A stretch of DNA of 64,000 bases from Paenirhodobacter ferrireducens (GTDB lineage Bacteria; Pseudomonadota; Alphaproteobacteria; Rhodobacterales; Rhodobacteraceae), in NCBI RefSeq assembly GCF_004022265.1, contig NZ_SAVB01000016.1:62001-126000 (forward strand), written 5' to 3'. Positions 35,426 through 43,308 of this stretch are shown here, piece by piece. Position numbers and translations under genes: made by a program. Within the stretch, counting starts at the first letter, position 1; each line of letters opens with the position of its first letter. The notes below the pieces were generated by a model. That model was given only the letters and a program-made list of their open reading frames with translations, was not told the DNA's origin and searched no databases.

Positions 35426-35875
35426 TCAGCGCCTTTCGGCGAAGAAGGCCTTGAGCAGGGCCTCGGCCGCACGCGCCCCGATGCCGTCATAGACCTCGGG
35501 GACATGGTGGCTTTGCGGATGCGCGAAGATCCGCGGACCCTGCGCGACGCCGCCCGATTTCGGATCGGCCGCGCCATAGTAGATCCGCGCGATCCGCGCC
35601 TGGCTCAGCGCCGAGGCGCACATCGGACAGGGTTCGAGCGTGACATAGAGGTCGTGGCCCGGCAGCCGCTCGGACCCCGCCGCGGCACAGGCCATGCGCA
35701 GCGCGAGGATTTCGGCATGCGCGGTCGGGTCGCTGAGTTCGCGGGTGCGGTTGCCGGCGCGGGCGACGACGCGCCCGCCCGGGGCGACGATCACCGCGCC
35801 CACCGGCACCTCGCCGCGGGCGGCGGCGGCGCGCGCCTCCTCGAGCGCGAGGTCCATGTAGGAGGTGAAGCTCAT
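35426..35875 (-). CDS. tadA: TadA, tRNA adenosine(34) deaminase
   Basis: Converts A34 to inosine in tRNA-Arg(ACG). 149 residues with the zinc-deaminase motifs THAEILA (His ligand and catalytic Glu near residue 54) and PCPMCASAL (two Cys ligands near residues 84 and 87), and the GAVIVAPGG strand typical of TadA. AAGGGG precedes the ATG. It diverges from rluB by 120 bp. Confidence 0.94.
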   Translation of the reverse strand: MSFTSYMDLALEEARAAAARGEVPVGAVIVAPGGRVVARAGNRTRELSDPTAHAEILALRMACAAAGSERLPGHDLYVTLEPCPMCASALSQARIARIYYGAADPKSGGVAQGPRIFAHPQSHHVPEVYDGIGARAAEALLKAFFAERR

Positions 35876-35995
35876 GCCCCTTCATCGCCGTGAAACCAGC
35901 CCCGCGCAAGATGCTTTGCAAGGGCCACGGAAAGGTGTAGAGCGCCGCCTTGGCCGCGGCTTCCGCGCCCCGTTTCCCGTTGAAGGACTGCTCCG

Positions 35996-37963
35996 ATGAC
36001 CGATACCCCCGAAACCCCCGCCGCGCCCCGCGGCGAAGCCGAACGCACCTCTTCCGAACGCATCGCCAAGGTGATCGCCCGTTCCGGCGTCGCCTCGCGC
36101 CGCGATGCCGAGAAGATGATCCTCGCCGGCCGCGTCACGGTGAACGGCAAGCCCGTCACCTCGCCCGCGCTTGATGTTGCCCCCACCGACAAGGTGGTCA
36201 TCGACGGCAAGCCGATCGACGCGCCGCAGGAAACCCGGCTGTGGCTCTATTACAAGCCGCTTGGCCTCGTCACCACCGAGAAGGACGAACAGGGCCGGCG
36301 CACGATCTTCGACGAGCTGCCCGAGGGCATGCCGCGGGTGCTCAACGTCGGCCGGCTCGACCTCAACTCGGAAGGGCTGCTGCTGCTGACCAATGACGGT
36401 GGGCTGAAGCGGCGGCTCGAGCTGCCCGAGACCGCCTGGCTGCGCAAGTATCGCGTCCGCGTCAACGGCCGGCCGATGAACGACACCTTCGACCCGCTGC
36501 GCCGCGGCATCACCATCGAGGGCGAGGAATTCCTGCCGATGGAAGTGACGCTCGACCGCCAGCAGGGCGCGAACGCCTGGCTGACCGTGGGCATCCGCGA
36601 GGGCCGCAACCGCGAGATCCGCCGCGCCATGACCGAGATCGGGCTGACGGTGAACCGGCTGATCCGGGTCAGCTATGGCCCGTTCCGGCTGAACGAGATG
36701 CAGCCCGGCGACGTGGTCGAGGTGAAGCGCAAGACGCTGCGCGACCAGCTCGGCGACCGGCTGTTCTCGGGGGCCGAGGATGGCCGCCCGCCGCGCGCCG
36801 AACTGGTCGAACGCGCCCAGGCCCGTGCCAAGCGTCGCGATCGCGGCGACGGTGACGGCGACGAGCGCCGCCCGTTCGGCCCGCGCCGCGAGGACGGCGC
36901 CGAGAAGAAGGGCTTCGGCAAGCAGAGGGACTTTGCCCAGGGCGGCGCCCCGCGTGGCCCGCGCCCCGAGGGCGACAAGCCGTTCCGTCCCCGCGACGGG
37001 GAACGCGAGGGCTTCCGTCCGCGGCGCGACGGCGACGACCGCGGCCCGCGCCCCGAGGGCGGCAAGCGCCCCTTCGGACCGCGCTCGGGGGAAGAAGGCC
37101 GTGGCTTCAAGCCGCGCGGCGAGGGCTTCCGCTCGCATCGCGACGAGGAGGGCAAGTTCGGCCGCGGCCCGCGCCCGGCCCGTGACGAGGGCGAGAAGCG
37201 CCCCTATGCCGCCCGCTCGGGCGACGAGGGCCGCGGCGGCAAGCCCGGCTTCGGGGGCAAACCGCGCTCTTTCGGCGACAAGCCGCGCTCGGGCGACCGG
37301 CCGTCCTATGGCGACAAACCGCGCTCTTTCGGCGACAAGCCCCGCTCGGGTGACCGGCCGTCCTATGGCGACAAGCCGCGCTCCTACGGTGACAAGCCGC
37401 GCTCGGGTGACCGGCCGTCCTATGGCGACAAGCCGCGCTCCTACGGCGACAAGCCGCGCTCGGGTGACCGGCCGTCCTATGGCGACAAGCCCCGCTCCTA
37501 CGGGGACAAGCCGCGCTCCGGCGACCGGCCGTCCTATGGCGACAAGCCGCGCTCCTTCGGCGACAAGCCGCGCTCGGATGACCGGCCGTCCTATGGCGAC
37601 AAGCCGCGCTCCTACGGCGACAAGCCGCGGTCGGGCGACCGGCCGTCCTATGGCGACAAGCCGCGCTCCTTCGGCGACAAGCCGCGCTCGGGTGACCGGC
37701 CGTCCTATGGCGACAAGCCGCGCTCCTACGGCGACAAGCCGCGCTCGGGTGACCGGCCGTCCTATGGCGACAAGCCCCGCTTTGGTGGCAAGCCCGGTTT
37801 CGGCAAGCGTCCCGAGGGCGGCGAGGGCAAATCCTCGGGCTTCAAGTCGCATGGCTTCAAGAGCCAGGGCGGCAAGGGCAAGCCGCGCGCCGAGGGCTTC
37901 AAGAGCCATCGCGACGGCGGTGCCGGCAAGCCCTTCGGCCGCCCCGGCCCGAAGCGCGGCTGA
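35996..37963 (+). CDS. rluB: RluB-type pseudouridine synthase with a very long repetitive C-terminal tail
   Basis: 655 residues. An S4 domain (RIAKVIARSGVASRRDAEKMI, residues about 21-70) and the RsuA/RluB catalytic domain (NVGRLDLNSEGLLLLTND with the catalytic Asp near residue 122, then REGRNREIRRAM) occupy the first 250 residues, matching the enzyme that makes pseudouridine 2605 in 23S rRNA. About 400 further residues are charged, low complexity and presumably disordered. They include nine 19-residue repeats (residues 427-596). The tail resembles basic RNA-binding tails of helicases and RluB orthologues but is unusually long and regular. Confidence 0.92.
   Translation: MTDTPETPAAPRGEAERTSSERIAKVIARSGVASRRDAEKMILAGRVTVNGKPVTSPALDVAPTDKVVIDGKPIDAPQETRLWLYYKPLGLVTTEKDEQGRRTIFDELPEGMPRVLNVGRLDLNSEGLLLLTNDGGLKRRLELPETAWLRKYRVRVNGRPMNDTFDPLRRGITIEGEEFLPMEVTLDRQQGANAWLTVGIREGRNREIRRAMTEIGLTVNRLIRVSYGPFRLNEMQPGDVVEVKRKTLRDQLGDRLFSGAEDGRPPRAELVERAQARAKRRDRGDGDGDERRPFGPRREDGAEKKGFGKQRDFAQGGAPRGPRPEGDKPFRPRDGEREGFRPRRDGDDRGPRPEGGKRPFGPRSGEEGRGFKPRGEGFRSHRDEEGKFGRGPRPARDEGEKRPYAARSGDEGRGGKPGFGGKPRSFGDKPRSGDRPSYGDKPRSFGDKPRSGDRPSYGDKPRSYGDKPRSGDRPSYGDKPRSYGDKPRSGDRPSYGDKPRSYGDKPRSGDRPSYGDKPRSFGDKPRSDDRPSYGDKPRSYGDKPRSGDRPSYGDKPRSFGDKPRSGDRPSYGDKPRSYGDKPRSGDRPSYGDKPRFGGKPGFGKRPEGGEGKSSGFKSHGFKSQGGKGKPRAEGFKSHRDGGAGKPFGRPGPKRG
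37274..37783 (+). repeat. 57-bp tandem repeat encoding a 19-residue unit in RluB
   Basis: Nine head-to-tail units of GDKPRSGDRPSYGDKPRS plus F or Y (the last truncated), in frame. Units differ mainly by synonymous changes, the F/Y choice, and one G-to-D change in unit 6. High identity implies recent expansion by slippage or recombination, and copy number is likely to vary among strains. Confidence 0.95.
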
Positions 37964-38114
37964 GCGCGCAGGCACCATACCGATCAAAATGGGGGAAAGC
38001 CCGCGCGGCTTTTCCCCACCCCTGCCCTGCCGCTTGGCACTGGAAGCGGGGCGCGCGAATGCCTAATCTCTGACCGGGCGGGACCTTTCCCGCCGCCAAG
38101 ACCCCGGGGGTTCC

Positions 38115-38198
38115 ATGTCGCGCAAGACCGTGCAAACCATCGCCTTCTGGCTGCTCGTCGTGCTGACCTTCCTGGTCGCGCTGAAAGGGACGGTCTGA
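38115..38198 (+). CDS. 27-residue single-TM microprotein ahead of xpaC
   Basis: The frame MSRKTVQTIAF then WLLVVLTFLVALKGTV codes for a short basic N-terminus and one transmembrane helix. Its stop is separated by a single base from the ATG of the XpaC gene (TGAGATG), the spacing of coupled translation, and a GGGGG lies five bases before its ATG. This may be a real subunit or a leader peptide controlling xpaC translation. Too short for homology reasoning; the case rests on coupling and composition. Confidence 0.5.
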   Translation: MSRKTVQTIAFWLLVVLTFLVALKGTV

Positions 38199-38199
38199 G

Positions 38200-39117
38200 A
38201 TGGCGCAGCGTTTCGGCGGCAAGTACAGCCCGCAGCCAAAGACCGACGAAGGCTATCCGGGCGTCGCGCCCGACCGCGTGCCGCAGGCCCCTTCCGCCCC
38301 CCGTCATCCGCTGCTGCGTCGCCCGGTCTGGCTGATCGTCGCCGCCGCGCCACTGCTGCCGCGCGCCTTCGGCGACGGGCCCGAAGTTCTGGCCCGCAAC
38401 CTTGCCGCCTTCGCGCTGATCGCCGGCGGCGCCTGGCTGATCCGCGAGGGCCTGCGCGCCGAGGCCGCCTGGCAGGCGCGCCGCGTTGCCCCCCGCCCCG
38501 CCCTGCCGCGCAAGGCGCTTGGCGCCGTCGTCGGCGGCATCGGTCTGGCACTGGCCGCCCTGGCCGCGGGAATCGCAGGCGCCGCGGTGATCGGCGTGAT
38601 CGGCGCCGGGCTGGCGCTTCTGGCCTTCGGCCCCGACCCGATGCGCGACAAGGGCATGGAGGGCATCGACCCGTTCCAGCAGGACCGCGTCGCCCGTGTC
38701 GTCGCGGAGGGCGAAAAGCACCTCGCCGCGATGCGCGAGGCGATCGTGCGGGCACAGGACGCCCTGCTCAGCGCCCGGGTCGAGCGCTTTGCCGCCACCG
38801 CGCGCGAGCTGTTCCGCGCCGTCGAGGAGGACCCGGGCGATCTGGGCGCCGCGCGCCGCTACATGGGCATCTACCTTGAGGGGGCGCGCGACGCGACGGT
38901 CAAATTCGCCGACCTCTGGGCCGCCACCCGCGACGCGCAGGCGCGCCGCGACTACGAGGCGTTGCTCGGCGATCTCGAGGCGAATTTCACCGCCCGCACC
39001 CGCAGCCTGATCGCCGGCGGGCGCGAGGGGCTCGACATCGAGATCGAGGTGCTGCGCGAACGGCTGGCGCGCGAGGGGGTGACGGGCCCGTCGGTCACCG
39101 GGACCGCGAAGGACTGA
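38200..39117 (+). CDS. XpaC-family membrane protein (5-bromo-4-chloroindolyl phosphate hydrolysis family)
   Basis: 305 residues. After a polar N-terminus come about four hydrophobic helices between residues 40 and 145, then a cytoplasmic helical domain (FQQDRVARVVAEGEKHLAAM and ARRYMGIYLEGARDATVKFADLW) with the pattern of the XpaC family, which pairs with TelA in many bacteria. The family name comes from a chromogenic phenotype; a true enzymatic role is not shown and no phosphatase motif is visible. It opens a seven-gene plus-strand run with the microprotein and TelA. Confidence 0.78.
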   Translation: MAQRFGGKYSPQPKTDEGYPGVAPDRVPQAPSAPRHPLLRRPVWLIVAAAPLLPRAFGDGPEVLARNLAAFALIAGGAWLIREGLRAEAAWQARRVAPRPALPRKALGAVVGGIGLALAALAAGIAGAAVIGVIGAGLALLAFGPDPMRDKGMEGIDPFQQDRVARVVAEGEKHLAAMREAIVRAQDALLSARVERFAATARELFRAVEEDPGDLGAARRYMGIYLEGARDATVKFADLWAATRDAQARRDYEALLGDLEANFTARTRSLIAGGREGLDIEIEVLRERLAREGVTGPSVTGTAKD

Positions 39118-39242
39118 CCCCGAATCGGAAACGCAGCGTTTCGCCGACGCCGGGGGATTTCCACGCGCGGTCACGACCGGGTCACAAATCCGCCCCGCTT
39201 CGCCGCAATCCTGAGGCCTCTCAGACGGCCGAGGTCCCACCG

Positions 39243-39944
39243 ATGCGCATGTTCCGCCCGATTTTTTTGTTGCGTACCGCGGCCCTTTTTTGCGCTGTTT
39301 TCCTGCTCACCCATGTCACCTCCGCGGCCGAGACGGTTTCCTTCGCCGATGCCGCGCAGTCTTTCCTGAAGACCGGGCTGTTCTTCATCGCCCTGCCCGC
39401 CGCCCTCGTCGCGATCGCGCTGCACCAGCCCACGCGCCGCGCGATCGTGCGCCTTGCCCCCCTTGCCGGGGAAGAGTTCGACCGGCTCGCGCGCTATCTG
39501 CGCACCCGGCTGCCGCGGCGCCGAGCGGCGCCGCAACCGGCGCCCGAGGACCCCGCCGAGCAGCTACCGATGCTGTTTGCGGCCACCAAGCATCGCCTCG
39601 ACGCGCTGCACCGCTTCCTGCGCGACAGCGCCCCCGAACTGCTGCCGGCCTTCGCCGAATACGGCGCCGCGATGAACCGGCTGCAATCCGAGCTGGCCGC
39701 CCGCCCCGAGGCCCACGCGCTGGCCCGCCCGCATCTCACCCGCGGTCTCGACACGCTGGAAACCGCCACCGGGAAACTTTCGGTTGTCCTTGCCGGCGCG
39801 CCGGATGAATATGCGCTCGGCAGCTATTGCGATACGCTCGAACGACTGACGGGCGAGGCGCTGGCTTGCGTGTACGGGATTCGCACGGCCTGGCGTTCGG
39901 GCGAATCCGGGGTGTCACTGGCGGGCGAGTTGGGGCACAGCTGA
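39243..39944 (+). CDS. Two-TM helical protein of the XpaC-TelA operon, unknown family
   Basis: 233 residues. An N-terminal hydrophobic segment (PIFLLRTAALFCAVFLLTHV; signal anchor or signal peptide) and a second helix (FFIALPAALVAIAL) are followed by about 165 residues of predicted helix, rich in Ala, Leu and Glu (LPMLFAATKHRLDALHRFL and later RGLDTLETATGKLSVVL). No family was recognised. Placement between XpaC and TelA and the XpaC-like topology suggest a partner subunit. Preceded by a 125-bp gap that may hold a promoter. Confidence 0.6.
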   Translation: MRMFRPIFLLRTAALFCAVFLLTHVTSAAETVSFADAAQSFLKTGLFFIALPAALVAIALHQPTRRAIVRLAPLAGEEFDRLARYLRTRLPRRRAAPQPAPEDPAEQLPMLFAATKHRLDALHRFLRDSAPELLPAFAEYGAAMNRLQSELAARPEAHALARPHLTRGLDTLETATGKLSVVLAGAPDEYALGSYCDTLERLTGEALACVYGIRTAWRSGESGVSLAGELGHS

Positions 39945-39971
39945 CCCCGCCCCCGCAAACCGGGGGTGTGT

Positions 39972-41138
39972 ATGACCGAGACCGTGCGTGAGAAGGCCGC
40001 TCTGGCCGTGGCCGAAATCGAGACCGTGGCGCAGGCCGTGCTCGCCGATCCCGGCAAGGAGATGGTGGCGCTTGCTGCGGCCCCGGCCCCGGTGGCCGAG
40101 GAGATCCGCGCCCGCATGGCCGAGATCAACCTCGGCGACAGCAGCTCGATCATGTATTTCGGATCGCGGGCCCAGAACGACCTTCAGGCAGTCAGCCAGG
40201 AGATGCTGGCCGATGTGAAGAACAAGGACGTCGGCCCTGCAGGCGACAGCCTGAGCGCGATCGTCACCACCATCCGCGGCTTCTCCGTCTCTGAACTCGA
40301 CGTGCGGCGCAAGCAGAGCTGGTGGGAGCGGCTGACCGGCCGCGCCGCGCCCTTCGCGCAGTTCCTGGCGCGCTACGAGGCAGTGCAGACCCAGATCGAC
40401 CGGATCACCGACGAGCTCCTCAGCCACGAGACGAAGCTGCTCAAGGACGTGAAGGCGCTCGACCTGCTCTATGCGAAGACGCTCGGCTTCTATGACGAGC
40501 TCGCGCTTTTCATCGCCGCGGGCGAGGAGAAGCTGCGCGAGGTCGACGCGACGGTGATCCCGGCGAAGGAGGCCGAGGTCGCCGCCGCCCCCGAGGAGCA
40601 GAAGGTGCTGCGCGCGCAGGAGCTGCGCGACCTGCGCGCCGCGCGTGACGATCTTGAACGCCGCGTGCATGACCTGAAGCTGACGCGACAGGTGACGATG
40701 CAGTCGCTGCCCTCGATCCGGCTTGTGCAGGAAAACGACAAGTCGCTGGTGACGAAGATCAATTCGACCCTCGTCAACACCGTGCCGCTGTGGGAAACGC
40801 AGCTTGCCCAGGCGGTGACGATCCAGCGCTCGGCCGAGGCGGCGCGGGCGGTCAGGCAGGCCTCTGACCTGACCAACGAGCTGCTCACCGCGAATGCGAA
40901 GAACCTGCGTGAAGCGAATGCGGCCGTGCGCACCGAGATGGAGCGCGGCATCTTCGACATCGAGGCGGTGAAAGCGGCGAATGGCGAGCTGATCGCCACC
41001 ATCGAGGACAGCCTGCGGATCGCCGACGAGGGCAAGCGCAAGCGTGCCGCGGCCGAGAAGGACCTCGGGGAAATGGAAACGCAGCTGCGCGAGACACTGT
41101 CCTCGGCGCGGGCGAAACCGACGGCGGACAAGAGCTGA
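39972..41138 (+). CDS. telA: TelA-family toxic anion resistance protein
   Basis: 388-residue soluble, mostly coiled-coil protein of the TelA family. Recognisable segments include the RRKQSWWERLTGR region near residue 100, the ARYEAVQTQIDRITDELLSH helix, a central heptad stretch, and QSLPSIRLVQENDKSLVTKI near residue 240. Members are linked to tellurite, colicin and cell-wall-antibiotic tolerance by an unknown mechanism. Start at MTETVREKAA; an upstream in-frame GTG adds only two residues. It is followed by the lipoprotein gene with a one-base gap. Confidence 0.88.
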   Translation: MTETVREKAALAVAEIETVAQAVLADPGKEMVALAAAPAPVAEEIRARMAEINLGDSSSIMYFGSRAQNDLQAVSQEMLADVKNKDVGPAGDSLSAIVTTIRGFSVSELDVRRKQSWWERLTGRAAPFAQFLARYEAVQTQIDRITDELLSHETKLLKDVKALDLLYAKTLGFYDELALFIAAGEEKLREVDATVIPAKEAEVAAAPEEQKVLRAQELRDLRAARDDLERRVHDLKLTRQVTMQSLPSIRLVQENDKSLVTKINSTLVNTVPLWETQLAQAVTIQRSAEAARAVRQASDLTNELLTANAKNLREANAAVRTEMERGIFDIEAVKAANGELIATIEDSLRIADEGKRKRAAAEKDLGEMETQLRETLSSARAKPTADKS

Positions 41139-41139
41139 G

Positions 41140-42129
41140 ATGCGTCACCCCGAGGCCTGGACACTGCGCGCCGGCGGCGCGATGGCACTGTGCGCGGCAC
41201 TCGCAGGCTGCCTGAACAGCCCTGCGCCCGCCGCGCGGCCGCCGGTGCTGGCCCCCGAAAGCACGCCCGCGCCCCAGCCTGCTCCCGGCCGCTGGGGCGA
41301 AGGCACGGTGGTGACACCGCAGTCCGACGAGAGCCGGGCGATGCACGCCTATTACGTCAAGGTCGAGAAGACGCTGAAAAGTCGCGGGCTGATGCGTCAG
41401 GACGTCGCCCCGCGCGATGCCCCCTTCGGCGCGCGCCGGCTGGTCGACGACTTCATCCACATCGCGCTTTACGACGAATACTCGCGGCGCGGCGGCGCCT
41501 TCGTCGCCAGCCAGGCGGAAAGCCGGCTGCGCCGCTGGGAAGAGCCGGTGCGGATGTCGGTCGAATACGGCGCCTCGGTGCCTCTCGCGCAACGCATCAC
41601 CGATGACGCCTGGATCTCGGCCTATGCCGGTCAGCTCGCCCGGGCCAGCCACCACCCGGTGGGGGTGGTCCCCGCGGGCGGCAACTTCTCGGTGCTGGTG
41701 GTGAACGAGGACGAGCGCCGCGCCCTGGCGCCGCGGCTGCGCGCGCTGGTGCCCGGCATCGACGCGGCCTCGGTCTCGGCGATCACCGACCTCTCGCCCG
41801 CGACCTTCTGCGTGGTCTTCGCCTTCTCGGAAGGGGCGGCGCCGAACTATTCGCGCGCGGTGGCGGTGATCCGCGCCGAGCATCCGCGCGACCTGCGGCT
41901 CTCGTGCATCCACGAGGAGCTGTCGCAGGGCCTCGGCCTCGCCAATGACTATCCGCGCGCGCGGCCCTCGATCTTCAACGACGACGAGGAATTCGCGTTG
42001 CTCACCCGCCATGACGAGCTGCTGTTGCAGATCCTCTATGACCCGCGCCTGCGCCCCGGCATGACCGAGGCCGAGGCGCGGCCGATCGTCGAAATCATCG
42101 CATCCGAGCTGATGGGACCGGACGCCTGA
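41140..42129 (+). CDS. DUF2927 lipoprotein
   Basis: 329 residues. The N-terminal signal ends in a lipobox (ALAGC, lipidated Cys near residue 24), then a Pro/Ala-rich linker and a DUF2927-like domain. That domain is marked by RLVDDFIHIALYDEY, the LSPATFCVVFAFSEG stretch, and LSCIHEELSQGLGLANDYP, whose HEE-like motif hints at a metallopeptidase fold. It was placed by reading these motifs, not by search. As an outer- or inner-membrane-anchored periplasmic partner it would face away from the cytosolic TelA. Coupled to telA by a one-base gap. Confidence 0.72.
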   Translation: MRHPEAWTLRAGGAMALCAALAGCLNSPAPAARPPVLAPESTPAPQPAPGRWGEGTVVTPQSDESRAMHAYYVKVEKTLKSRGLMRQDVAPRDAPFGARRLVDDFIHIALYDEYSRRGGAFVASQAESRLRRWEEPVRMSVEYGASVPLAQRITDDAWISAYAGQLARASHHPVGVVPAGGNFSVLVVNEDERRALAPRLRALVPGIDAASVSAITDLSPATFCVVFAFSEGAAPNYSRAVAVIRAEHPRDLRLSCIHEELSQGLGLANDYPRARPSIFNDDEEFALLTRHDELLLQILYDPRLRPGMTEAEARPIVEIIASELMGPDA

Positions 42130-42143
42130 CCAAGGAGGGCCAG

Positions 42144-43301
42144 ATGGGCATTCTCGACTTTCTCACCGGCGAATTCATCGACGTCATCGCCTGGACCGAC
42201 GACACCCGCGACACCATGGTGTGGCGGTTCGAGCGCTATGACCACGCGATCAAGTATGGCGCCAAGCTGACCGTGCGCGAGGGCCAGGCCGCGGTCTTCG
42301 TGCACGAGGGCCAGATCGCCGATGTCTTCGCCCCCGGGCTCTATCAGCTCGAGACCAACAACATGCCGGTGCTGACCACGCTGCAGCACTGGGACCACGG
42401 CTTCAGCTCGCCGTTCAAGTCCGAGATCTATTTCGTCAACACCACCCGCTTCAACGACCTGAAATGGGGCACGAAGAACCCGGTGATCTGCCGCGATCCG
42501 GAATTCGGCCCGGTGCGGCTGCGCGCCTTCGGCACCTATTCGATGCGCGTCACCGACCCGGCGAAATTCATGGCCGAGATCGTCGGCACGGATGGCGAGT
42601 TCACCTCGGACGAGATCTCGTTCCAGATCCGCAACGTGATCGTGCAGGAATTCTCGCGCGCGGTGGCTGCCTCGTCGATCCCGGTGCTCGACATGGCGGC
42701 GAACACCGCCGATCTGGGCAAGCTGGTGGTGAAGGCGATCGAGCCGGTGGTGGCGAATTACGGCCTCTCGACGCCCGAGTTCTACATCGAGAACATCTCG
42801 CTGCCCGAGGCGGTCGAGGCGGCGCTCGACAAGCGCACCTCGATGGGGATCGTCGGCGATCTGAACAGGTACATGCAGTTCAACGCCGCCGAGGCGATGG
42901 CACAGCCGGGCTCAGGTGCGGCGGCCGGCATGGGCGCGGCCATCGGCGCGGGTCTCGGCGCCGGCATGGGCATGGCGATGGGGCAGACGATGGCGGGACA
43001 GACGATGGCGGGCCCCTGGGGCACGGTGCCCGCGGCGGCGCAGCCGATGGCCCAGCCCGCCGCGATGGCGCCGCCCCCGCCCCCGCCGGTCGAGAAGGTC
43101 TGGCACCTTGCGGTGAACGGCCAGACCCAGGGCCCCTACGGCCGCGGCCATCTGGGCCGGATGGTGAGCGAGGGCAGCTTCAGCCGTGACACGCTGGTCT
43201 GGACCCCCGGGCAGGACGGCTGGAAACCCGCGGGCGAGATCACCGAGCTTGCGCAGCTCTTCACCATCGCGCCGCCCCCGCCCCCGCCACCGGCACAGTG
43301 A
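42144..43301 (+). CDS. SPFH/YdjI-like protein with C-terminal GYF_2 domain
   Basis: 385 residues. The N-terminal SPFH-type domain closely follows Bacillus YdjI (COG4260): MVWRFERYDHAIKYGAKLTV, REGQAAVFVHEGQ, YFVNTTRFNDLKWGTKNPV and GDLNRYMQFNAAEAMA. A Gly/Ala/Met-rich linker and polyproline stretch lead to a GYF_2 domain (WHLAVNGQTQGPYGRGHLG and LVWTPGQDGWKPAGEI, residues about 320-372), a protein-interaction module. YdjI marks membrane microdomains and recruits PspA in Bacillus; here there is no PspA gene nearby, but TelA and XpaC are. Spaced 14 bp after the lipoprotein gene, with AAGGAGGG. Confidence 0.85.
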   Translation: MGILDFLTGEFIDVIAWTDDTRDTMVWRFERYDHAIKYGAKLTVREGQAAVFVHEGQIADVFAPGLYQLETNNMPVLTTLQHWDHGFSSPFKSEIYFVNTTRFNDLKWGTKNPVICRDPEFGPVRLRAFGTYSMRVTDPAKFMAEIVGTDGEFTSDEISFQIRNVIVQEFSRAVAASSIPVLDMAANTADLGKLVVKAIEPVVANYGLSTPEFYIENISLPEAVEAALDKRTSMGIVGDLNRYMQFNAAEAMAQPGSGAAAGMGAAIGAGLGAGMGMAMGQTMAGQTMAGPWGTVPAAAQPMAQPAAMAPPPPPPVEKVWHLAVNGQTQGPYGRGHLGRMVSEGSFSRDTLVWTPGQDGWKPAGEITELAQLFTIAPPPPPPPAQ

Positions 43302-43308
43302 GGCGTCG

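Noticed and set aside
35882-37987. A 701-residue minus-strand frame rich in ARLVAIGRPV repeats opposite rluB.
   Set aside because: This is the antisense reading of the 57-bp tandem repeats; the plus-strand frame has the pseudouridine synthase domain and a ribosome site.
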